Positions 57,028-64,000 of a DNA stretch of 64,000 nucleotides are shown one piece after another. Source of the stretch: Mariniblastus sp. (lineage in GTDB: Bacteria; Planctomycetota; Planctomycetia; Pirellulales; Pirellulaceae); the NCBI GenBank assembly GCA_029247405.1, contig JAQWLH010000108.1, forward strand, positions 1 through 64,000. Reading direction: 5' to 3'. How positions within the stretch are numbered: position 1 is the stretch's first letter; the number at the start of each line of letters is the position of its first letter. The translations under genes were made by a program, and so were the position numbers. The notes beneath the pieces are model-generated. The model was not told the origin of the DNA, did not search any database, and saw only the letters and a list, made by a program, of their open reading frames with translations.

Positions 57028-60000
57028 GCGCGACTGCCAAGCCACTCCCATTAAAACAACTCGATGCACGAATGAAATCCGTGTGGCGCCGCAGTCAAAT
57101 GCTGCAGCTCACTTCAGGGGCTCTGGCTTTTTGTCGTTGGGCAGTTCTGATGTTCATTGCCGGAGTGGCAGTGGATTGGATGCTGGAAATCCCCACACCG
57201 GGCCGCGTCGTCATTTTGACCCTGCTATTGACCATCTCGCTGTACAAAGCTTGGCAGTGTGGATGGCGAAATCTTCATGCGTTCAATGCAACGCACACCG
57301 CATTGCAACTGGAAACCCACCACGGTGGCCTCGAAAGCCTGTTGGTATCAGCAGTCCAACTGCGCGACCCCAAAGTCGTGGCCGGAATGTCCGAATCATT
57401 GCGTGCCAGAACATGTTCGCTGGCCGAGGACGCTGCCGCTGACTTGTCTCCGGAAAAGGCTGTTCCATTTTGGCTGCTGCGCCGCCCGGCAATTCTGATA
57501 CTGACGCTCGCCGGACTGTTGGGCAGTTTTGCGGTCGTCAACGGGCCGTTTCTGATGTCAGGATTGAGTCGCATTTTTACCCCTTGGTTAGCCGTCGAGT
57601 ACCCCACATACACACAGCTCGATCTGGCGGTCGGTGACCTCGTTATCAAACAAGGGGCCAGTGCCCAAATTGAAGCTTGTGTATCGGGCATTGTCCCCAA
57701 CCAAGCGAAACTTTTGCTGCAGACCGGTGCGGGGCGCCCACGCGAAATCCCTCTGGATATCACCGATGGGCAATGTGAATACACCCTTGCCTCGGCTTCT
57801 CGTGACTTCACCTACCAGATCAAAGCCGGCGACGCCCGCAGTGCTTGGCATCAAGTTCGGGTTGTTCCCGCCCCGCGGTTCAAGCAAGTGAAGGTGGGGC
57901 TTGAGTTTCCCACCTACCTCGAACGTCCCACGAAAATCGTTGAGGCGCTGACACTGACCGTGCCAGAAGGGACGGGAGTGGATTGGGAGCTGACCCTCGA
58001 CCAACCGATTAGCGAAGCCGTTTTTATTCGGGACGGCGAAGAGCAAGTCGAGTTACAGGTAAGTCAGGATGGTCGTCGGGTAAATTTTAATGCGGTTGCT
58101 GCTGATTCTCGCGGCTACTGTTTCTCGTGGGTGGAAAAAGAGCACGGATTCAGATTCACCAGTCCGCGTTATTTTTTGCAAGTCGTGTCTGACCGGCCGC
58201 CCCAAGTGGAACTTACATCTCCCCCCACCAACCTTTTCGCGATGCCCGGCCGACCGCTTGAACTCGTCGTGCGTGCTCGGGACGACCACGCCATTGCCAA
58301 CGCCAACATTGCTTATCGCGTCAATCGCCGATCGGAAAAATCCGTTGCCCTTTCGTCACCAATCCTCAATGGAAAAGGGGACCATCCGATTGATTGGAAT
58401 TACCAGAATGCTCTGCCCGATTTGGGCGTTGGCGATACCGTTTCATTTGCCGTGGAGGTGAGTGACCGATATCCAGGACCCAAAGGCCCCCACCAGGCTC
58501 GGTCCGAGACGCGGCGGATCACTTTTCTATCCAAAGAGGAGTATCTTATGCAGATGGGACGAAAGAGGGATCGCTTGTTGTCACGCGTGCGGACGATTTA
58601 CCGACAAGAACGAGCGGCTCACGAACTCATTCGGCTGCTTGATCCCAGTGGATCACCCTCGGTTGAGCAACAAAACGGTCTTTCCGCGAACCAGAAACGA
58701 AACCCTAAACTGCTGGCGAAATACCAACAGACGTGCCAGTTGGAAGCTATTCGTCAGGAGATGATTCGCAACCAGCTCAACGAGACGGCAAAGGAAGTAC
58801 AGGTATTGCTCGACGATCTCGCTGCCAACCATGTCTCCGACGCCCCCGAGGGCGACTCGCTCGTTCATGTGCGATCAACACTCCAAGCCATCGCTGAAGA
58901 ACATATTGCTGTGGCCGCATCCTTACTCCGCGGCCAAGTGGGTGCCACCGAAGGCGGCGGTTCAACGACGCTTGACCCCACGCCCGCAACTCGATTGATC
59001 AACACCGCTGCCCGCGAACTCGGTAGTCTGGTGATGTTGCGAGATATTGACTCCGCTCAGGAGGTCTTTGCGCGGGAAACGCATATGTTTGCGCTGCTTC
59101 AGGTTTCGTTGCGGCGGGATGCACTCGAGGCCCGAGCCGCGCTCAGCCAAACTGATGAAAGTCCAGACCAAAAGCCTCTCAACTCCAACGCCAGGCAAAC
59201 ACGTGAGCGACTTGCAAAACAACAGGAGGATCTCGCTCAGTGGACCGACCGCCTGCTTCCCGAACTACAAAGCGGAATGCGTTACACCAAGCGGCCCTTG
59301 GCGGTCCTGAGACTAACTCGCAGCATCAAGGAATTACGCGACTCCAAGGCTGTGTTTGCCATGCGAGAAGCTGCCAAATTGATTCGCCAAGGTAAAATCG
59401 ACCAAGCCGAGAAGATCCAAGCAAAACTAGTCCAGTCCATGCTCAAATCCGAGTTTAGCGTGCGCCCCAGCGGGGAATACGCAACCTTGATGCGGGCTCG
59501 AAACCTCCTGGTTTCGCTCGTGCATGCCCAGCAAGAGCTTCGAATGGATTATGCGGGCGTTAATACAGAGCAATTCGACAACCGTCGGGCCGAGCTGACG
59601 GAAGTGCAAACAAACTTTCGCAAAGAACTCCTGCTGATGCTGTTGCCGTCAATTCCTGCAGCGAGACCACTGTTGTTTGATGATACGATTCCGGAATCAC
59701 CCCCGACAACGGACTTACTGGCGGACGCGGATCAAGCATTAGCCAACGCCCTCAACCAAATTGCAGCCGGGCAAAAAGAAGCGACTGCAGATCAACAGCT
59801 TGCAGCTGAAAAGGCGATGGCCACACTCGCCGAGATCGTCGACCAGTGGTCAATCGAACTTGGGCTTAAAACACAAGGTCTCAGCACTTTAGTGACGGCA
59901 GCCAGCGAGCGTCTTTTGCGTATCGAGGAATACGAGGCGTGGCAGATTGAACTTCTTGAAAAATTAGACATTGCCGCAGCCGAAGGAAAAAAAGTTGAGA

Positions 60001-61574
60001 GCTTGGCCGAGCCTCAACAGATTCTGACCGAGGAGGTCGCCGGATTCCGAAAGGAACTCTTCGAGCAAAACCAATTGTTACCAGAAAAAGATGTGCTGCC
60101 GATTATCAGCCGACTCAACCAGGTTGAACAAGCGATGGGCCAAGCTGTCGATGCACTCAAAAACAACCTGCTCGACGATGCTTTCGAGCATCAGGAACAG
60201 GGGGCTGATGCATTGGCCCAAGCCCGCTCGCTAGTCGCTGCTCAAAGTGAGCGTCTCGATTTATTGCAGGACCTTTACATGTTCCAGCGAGCGGTCGGAT
60301 TTGCCAAAGGCTATGTGACCGACATCGTCGCCGAACAACGCGATCTTATTGTGGCAACCGAGGCGGTCAAAGCGGAGCAGACAGCGGGTCTTTTACCCGT
60401 GTTTAGCAACCTGCAAAAGTGTTTGGTTGATGTGGCCCCTCTTTTGGATCTGGTTGCGGCAAGGCTGGACGTCGGCACACCACTAGTTTTCGCCGGGACA
60501 GATCTCGAAGATGCGATGGCTTCGCTCGAAGACGGAGACCTGCTTGATGCCGTCGACGCTCAGGAGGTGGCCGCCGAATCACTAGCCGAAGTACAGATTC
60601 TGGTTCAGGCCGTACAAACGCAGACCGGATATGTCGCGGAGATAGTGGAATTCCTGCACCGTTCACTGTCGGATTCTGCCATGATGCAATTTCAGATTGA
60701 GGAGCTCTCACAAAAAGTCAAAACGGCGAGCTCTCAAACAATGCCAGCCCTAGTGGCAGAACAGCGTGCCATAGCAGCCAAGGCAAAAACATATGGTCAG
60801 CAATTGGAAAAAGTTACGGGACTCGGGGATTACTCGATTGCCGAGCAACAAATTAACGCCGCACTGAAACCAATGGAGGCCAACGAAACATTGGCAGCGG
60901 TCAAGCAGTTGGAACTCGCTCATTTGACACTCGTGGCCAATGCAGAGGTCTTGTTGCCCACAATCCGCATGCTCCATGGGCTTCCAAGTATTGAAATCAC
61001 AGCTCAATCACCCAAGGAACTTATACGTTTGATTGATGTGTTATCAGTGGCTAGTGTTCATCAAGGACTGCTCCGACAAACATCGACCACCCCTGCAGAC
61101 GACATTGCGAGCTTGATTAAAAAACAACGCGAGCTGGAGATGCGCTGCAAGCAGTTGGTCGAAGAGGAGCAGCCGCATCCCAAGCTGGGTTCTGCTCTTC
61201 AGTATTTGTCATCCGCGGTCTCCGCCTTGCAAGCATCGGATTGGAACGAGGTCAAACTCAATCAAAAAGCTGCCGACACTCAGCTTCGGCAATTCATTGT
61301 GGAACAGGCGTTGATCTTAGAAACCGCGGCAGCGATATCGGCCGGCACGGAGGGTGCTCCAACCGATGATGGCCCCGGTAGTGACAGCGAGTCAGCCTTT
61401 GCCGCGGGCTTTATTTCTGACTTTGTGAGCGGTGAAGCCCCTAAAGACAAGCGTACTGAGTGGAAAGTTTTGGGTGATCGCAATCGGGCAGCGTTGAACC
61501 AAAACTTTGCCCGTGAGTTGCCACTGGAATATCGCGGCTTGCTAAAAAACTACTACGAGAGAGTTGCCAAATGA
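57024..61574 (+). CDS. DUF4175-like membrane protein with very long coiled-coil region
   Basis: 1516 residues. Three N-terminal helices (about 32-54, 59-80 and 150-178), then a beta-rich Ig-like part (about 190-480), then about 1000 residues of alanine/glutamine/glutamate-rich helix with long coiled-coil stretches (e.g. EDLAQWTDRLLPELQSGM, ELLEKLDIAAAEGKKVESLA). This is the usual large partner in planctomycete MoxR/vWA operons. Probably a periplasm-spanning scaffold. Overlaps both neighbours by 4 bases. Confidence 0.82.
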   Translation: MSATAKPLPLKQLDARMKSVWRRSQMLQLTSGALAFCRWAVLMFIAGVAVDWMLEIPTPGRVVILTLLLTISLYKAWQCGWRNLHAFNATHTALQLETHHGGLESLLVSAVQLRDPKVVAGMSESLRARTCSLAEDAAADLSPEKAVPFWLLRRPAILILTLAGLLGSFAVVNGPFLMSGLSRIFTPWLAVEYPTYTQLDLAVGDLVIKQGASAQIEACVSGIVPNQAKLLLQTGAGRPREIPLDITDGQCEYTLASASRDFTYQIKAGDARSAWHQVRVVPAPRFKQVKVGLEFPTYLERPTKIVEALTLTVPEGTGVDWELTLDQPISEAVFIRDGEEQVELQVSQDGRRVNFNAVAADSRGYCFSWVEKEHGFRFTSPRYFLQVVSDRPPQVELTSPPTNLFAMPGRPLELVVRARDDHAIANANIAYRVNRRSEKSVALSSPILNGKGDHPIDWNYQNALPDLGVGDTVSFAVEVSDRYPGPKGPHQARSETRRITFLSKEEYLMQMGRKRDRLLSRVRTIYRQERAAHELIRLLDPSGSPSVEQQNGLSANQKRNPKLLAKYQQTCQLEAIRQEMIRNQLNETAKEVQVLLDDLAANHVSDAPEGDSLVHVRSTLQAIAEEHIAVAASLLRGQVGATEGGGSTTLDPTPATRLINTAARELGSLVMLRDIDSAQEVFARETHMFALLQVSLRRDALEARAALSQTDESPDQKPLNSNARQTRERLAKQQEDLAQWTDRLLPELQSGMRYTKRPLAVLRLTRSIKELRDSKAVFAMREAAKLIRQGKIDQAEKIQAKLVQSMLKSEFSVRPSGEYATLMRARNLLVSLVHAQQELRMDYAGVNTEQFDNRRAELTEVQTNFRKELLLMLLPSIPAARPLLFDDTIPESPPTTDLLADADQALANALNQIAAGQKEATADQQLAAEKAMATLAEIVDQWSIELGLKTQGLSTLVTAASERLLRIEEYEAWQIELLEKLDIAAAEGKKVESLAEPQQILTEEVAGFRKELFEQNQLLPEKDVLPIISRLNQVEQAMGQAVDALKNNLLDDAFEHQEQGADALAQARSLVAAQSERLDLLQDLYMFQRAVGFAKGYVTDIVAEQRDLIVATEAVKAEQTAGLLPVFSNLQKCLVDVAPLLDLVAARLDVGTPLVFAGTDLEDAMASLEDGDLLDAVDAQEVAAESLAEVQILVQAVQTQTGYVAEIVEFLHRSLSDSAMMQFQIEELSQKVKTASSQTMPALVAEQRAIAAKAKTYGQQLEKVTGLGDYSIAEQQINAALKPMEANETLAAVKQLELAHLTLVANAEVLLPTIRMLHGLPSIEITAQSPKELIRLIDVLSVASVHQGLLRQTSTTPADDIASLIKKQRELEMRCKQLVEEEQPHPKLGSALQYLSSAVSALQASDWNEVKLNQKAADTQLRQFIVEQALILETAAAISAGTEGAPTDDGPGSDSESAFAAGFISDFVSGEAPKDKRTEWKVLGDRNRAALNQNFARELPLEYRGLLKNYYERVAK

Positions 61575-62620
61575 ATACGATCCACCACCGACTATTGCAA
61601 AATATTTTGTTTTTGATCGTAACATGCATCTTCGTGTTGCCGCTTTCGGCTCAAGACTCACCAGCGGCTGCTGAAACTGAAGCACCTGAACTGACCAAGG
61701 AGGCGGAGCAGGCGATCGATCGCGGCTTGCAATCGCTGCTCGCCAGTCAGAACGCCGATGGCTCGTGGTCTTCCGCCAATGGTGACTACGCGATCGCAGG
61801 AACCAGTCTGGGGCTGATGGCATTCATGGTGAAGGGTGAATTCCCGGGGTTTGGTCGCAACCGCAAAGCACTGGACCGTGCAAAAGATTTCCTGTTAAAA
61901 AAATCAAAAGACTCACCCAGCGGTGCCATGGGTGTGAAGATGTATGAAATCGGACTCTTCACGATCGCCATGTCAGAATTATGGGGCATGACCCAAGATC
62001 CTGAAGACAACCAAGCCATCCAGAAGGCACTCGAACGATCCGTCCAAATCATCCTCAGGTCGCAAAGCCCGTTAGGTGGTTGGCGATACGCGCCGCGACC
62101 GGATGCCGGGCAAGACACCTCCGTCACGGCAATGGTGTTTGTCTCACTGGCGTCAGCGAGAGAAGCGGGGGTCTTAGTTCCTACTGAAACGATTGACCGA
62201 GTCACAGGATATTTGCGTGATCAAGCATGGGATGAAAAAACTGGCGGATTCGGCTATCAGGGAAAAGGCTACACCATGGCCTGCACAGCCGGTGGTGTTT
62301 ACGCCGCCCAACTCGCTGGTAATCGAGACACCGAGTGGGTCACCGCCGCGCTCAACTCACTTGAAAATAACCCCAAGATGTTTTCCAGAAAAGATAATGG
62401 CCACTTCTATTACTCGCACTATTACGCAATGCAAGCGATGGTTCAGGCGGGCGACGAAAGGTATGCCAAATGGTATCCCAAAATCCGTGACTCCTTGATC
62501 AAGTTGCAACAGCCCGATGGTTCGTGGCAGGAAAAGGAAGGGGATTATCCGCATAAAACTCCAATGTCGATCATCATTCTCGGAACGCCTCATCGGTACA
62601 TCCCGGTTTATCAAAGGTAA
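61571..62620 (+). CDS. Exported alpha/alpha-toroid (prenyltransferase/squalene-oxidase repeat) protein
   Basis: 349 residues. A signal peptide (LFLIVTCIFVLPLSAQ) and one complete alpha/alpha toroid with QW-like repeats: LLASQNADGSW, ILRSQSPLGGWRYAPRP, GGFGYQGKGYTMACTAGG, LQQPDGSWQEKEG. The DxDD motif of terpene cyclases is absent (QDTSVTAM at the matching place). It shares its fold and the closing PVYQR/PIYQR end with the C-terminal domain of the protein encoded at 17919. Probably a binding protein in the periplasm. Confidence 0.88.
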   Translation: MNTIHHRLLQNILFLIVTCIFVLPLSAQDSPAAAETEAPELTKEAEQAIDRGLQSLLASQNADGSWSSANGDYAIAGTSLGLMAFMVKGEFPGFGRNRKALDRAKDFLLKKSKDSPSGAMGVKMYEIGLFTIAMSELWGMTQDPEDNQAIQKALERSVQIILRSQSPLGGWRYAPRPDAGQDTSVTAMVFVSLASAREAGVLVPTETIDRVTGYLRDQAWDEKTGGFGYQGKGYTMACTAGGVYAAQLAGNRDTEWVTAALNSLENNPKMFSRKDNGHFYYSHYYAMQAMVQAGDERYAKWYPKIRDSLIKLQQPDGSWQEKEGDYPHKTPMSIIILGTPHRYIPVYQR

Positions 62621-62625
62621 AACAG

Positions 62626-63477
62626 ATGGACAAATTCAATCACCCGAATCACGTCAGGCAAAACGGATTTCAGTCTCTAAATCAGACCCGGATCAGTGCG
62701 ACAACCATCCTTGGGCGCCTCCTCATAGGTGTGGCAGCAACCGTCTTGATCTTGGCAAACAATGCAGGTGCCGAGGAATCTGAAAATCACTTGTTTATCC
62801 TTTCAGGTCAGTCAAATATGACGGGCGGTCTTGAGGCCAGTTTTGCACAAGCCGTCGAGGGTGTGTTTGGCGATCAGAACGTTACTGTTGTCCGCAGTTC
62901 CAAGTCCGGTCGGGGCATCCGTTTTTGGGACGAGCACTACCAGTTTCCAAGCAACTACAAATTTCCTGGCAAAGGGGCTCCTGAGAAAAAGCATTTTCAG
63001 CAGCACGGCCAGCTTTATGGGCCGTTAATTCAAGCAATCCAGAGTGCGACCCAAGATCAATCCTATGACACAATCACATTCATCTGGATGCAGGGTGAAT
63101 CGGATGCTGGACGAGGGTTGGAAGAAGTGTATGAACAAAGTTTTTTGAGGCTTTTAGGTAGGCTGAAGACCGACCTGAAACGAGACGACTTAAACTTCGT
63201 GATTGGTCGTCTCAGTGACGCTCAAATGGACAACGCCCACTGGAGGAACGTTCGCAAAGTGCAGGTCAAACTCGGAGAAGACCACGAGATGGGTGCTTGG
63301 ATCAACACGGACGATCTTAATGGTGGTGAAGCGGATAAACCGGGTGGAGACGTCCACTACCCACAAGCGAAAATTAAAATCTTGGGCGAGCGATTTGCGG
63401 CGAAAGCCGTGGAATTGATTCGTAAAGAATCCGCAAACGCTGGAAAAGTCATTGAAACACAAGGCAAACTAAAATGA
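62626..63477 (+). CDS. Exported sialate O-acetylesterase-like (SASA/CE6-type) protein
   Basis: 283 residues. A signal-anchor (LIGVAATVLILANNAGA) is followed by an SGNH-like esterase: the nucleophile motif SGQSNMTGG (Ser63), IWMQGESDAGRG, and the closing acid/base GGDVHY (Asp242, His244). The family removes acetyl groups from sialic acids or xylans. It sits 5 bases after the toroid gene and overlaps the next by 4, so it is part of this operon. Confidence 0.88.
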   Translation: MDKFNHPNHVRQNGFQSLNQTRISATTILGRLLIGVAATVLILANNAGAEESENHLFILSGQSNMTGGLEASFAQAVEGVFGDQNVTVVRSSKSGRGIRFWDEHYQFPSNYKFPGKGAPEKKHFQQHGQLYGPLIQAIQSATQDQSYDTITFIWMQGESDAGRGLEEVYEQSFLRLLGRLKTDLKRDDLNFVIGRLSDAQMDNAHWRNVRKVQVKLGEDHEMGAWINTDDLNGGEADKPGGDVHYPQAKIKILGERFAAKAVELIRKESANAGKVIETQGKLK

Positions 63478-64000
63478 AAATACCATTCCATTCAACCAGC
63501 CTGCGTTTGTGCCTGACGACTCTCCTATTGAGCTTGTCAATGGCTGCCTCATTGTCGGCTCAGGAACCGGCAGTGACACTTACCGAACAGGGTAAGAAGC
63601 TCGAGCAACACTATTCCGCGTTGCTCGATTCGCTGCGGGCTGAGGTGGTGAAATCTCTGCCTGGGATCGAGGCTCAAAAGAAGGCGGCGTTTTTGGATGC
63701 CCGCTCGGCATTGGCCCGCCTCAAACCACCGGGTGAGGATGCTGACGTACAGGTCAGGAAAGCGTATGACGCCAGCCAATCTCTCGCAGAGGCCAAAACC
63801 CTTGATGCCGCGCGAGTCATTCTCAATGACGTGGACGGGACTCTTGAAAATAACACGCTGGATTCAAAATTGATGACCTCTGCAATCATCAGACATGGCA
63901 CGCCGCGCGGGCTAGCCGAGTTTGCCCAGCAAGGCGAGGAGGAGAAACGTCTGCTCGACCAACTTTTTGCCGATCAAGTATTGATGAAACAGATACTCGT
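63474..64000 (+). CDS. Exported protein, cut by window edge
   Basis: At least 175 residues, open to the window edge. ATG overlaps the preceding stop as ATGA. A signal peptide (LRLCLTTLLLSLSMAASLSAQ) is followed by helical, coiled-coil-like sequence rich in A, E, L and K. No family recognised from this part. Confidence 0.7.
   Translation, partial: MKIPFHSTSLRLCLTTLLLSLSMAASLSAQEPAVTLTEQGKKLEQHYSALLDSLRAEVVKSLPGIEAQKKAAFLDARSALARLKPPGEDADVQVRKAYDASQSLAEAKTLDAARVILNDVDGTLENNTLDSKLMTSAIIRHGTPRGLAEFAQQGEEEKRLLDQLFADQVLMKQIL

Noticed and set aside
61571-62620. Hopanoid or other terpene cyclase
   Set aside because: The toroid fold fits but the DxDD catalytic motif is missing and a signal peptide is present.

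Overview
The window looks like a chromosomal segment of a planctomycete, most likely a marine Pirellulales relative with intermediate GC. Supporting features are several formylglycine-type sulfatases, a secreted beta-propeller/c-type cytochrome of the PVC kind, prepilin-like proteins, a TPR-ExbB-ExbD-alpha/alpha-toroid operon, a MoxR-DUF58-vWA-DUF4175-like-toroid operon, an NPYxxP-type membrane protein and many TTG or GTG starts. This assignment is inferred from gene content, because no rRNA is present.

Layout. 1-12.1 kb: an ABC ATPase cut by the edge, a vWA protein, a secretin-like exported protein, a ketosynthase homologue with a rewritten active site, a convergent exopolysaccharide pair (WcaJ-type sugar-phosphate transferase and a Wzz-like chain-length protein) and a pseudopilin-like pair. 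12.7-21.8 kb: a TPR protein, an ExbB/TolQ and ExbD/TolR motor, and a giant three-TM protein whose long disordered linker ends in a squalene-cyclase-like alpha/alpha toroid. 22-33.9 kb: housekeeping genes (SixA-like phosphatase, pdxA, RNase Z-like MBL protein, 5-formyl-THF cyclo-ligase), exported unknowns, and an esterase/caspase-fold protease/sulfatase operon.

33.9-42.3 kb: an accessory region of small orphan genes (membrane proteins, an acyl-carrier-like protein in permuted order, an exported RIC/ScdA-type di-iron protein) and broken genes. In at least three of them the stop codon lies inside a TAACAA motif, and most are separated by imperfect palindromes resembling integron attC sites. I read this as a degenerate cassette cluster without an integrase in the window. 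It ends near a tRNA-Arg(UCU).

42.7-49.5 kb: a bestrophin-like channel, two tandem sulfatases, and a convergent PVC-type dehydrogenase/cytochrome. 50.5-64 kb: a tightly overlapping operon (MoxR ATPase, DUF58, BatA-like vWA, a second vWA/amidotransferase-fold protein, a 1516-residue DUF4175-like membrane/coiled-coil protein, a secreted toroid protein, a SASA-type esterase and a further exported protein cut by the edge).

Two themes stand out. Two independent clusters end in the same non-catalytic toroid fold, one powered by an ExbB/ExbD motor and one paired with MoxR/vWA proteins; both probably act in the cell envelope. The sulfatases, esterases and sialate-esterase-like protein fit use of sulfated or acetylated polysaccharides.
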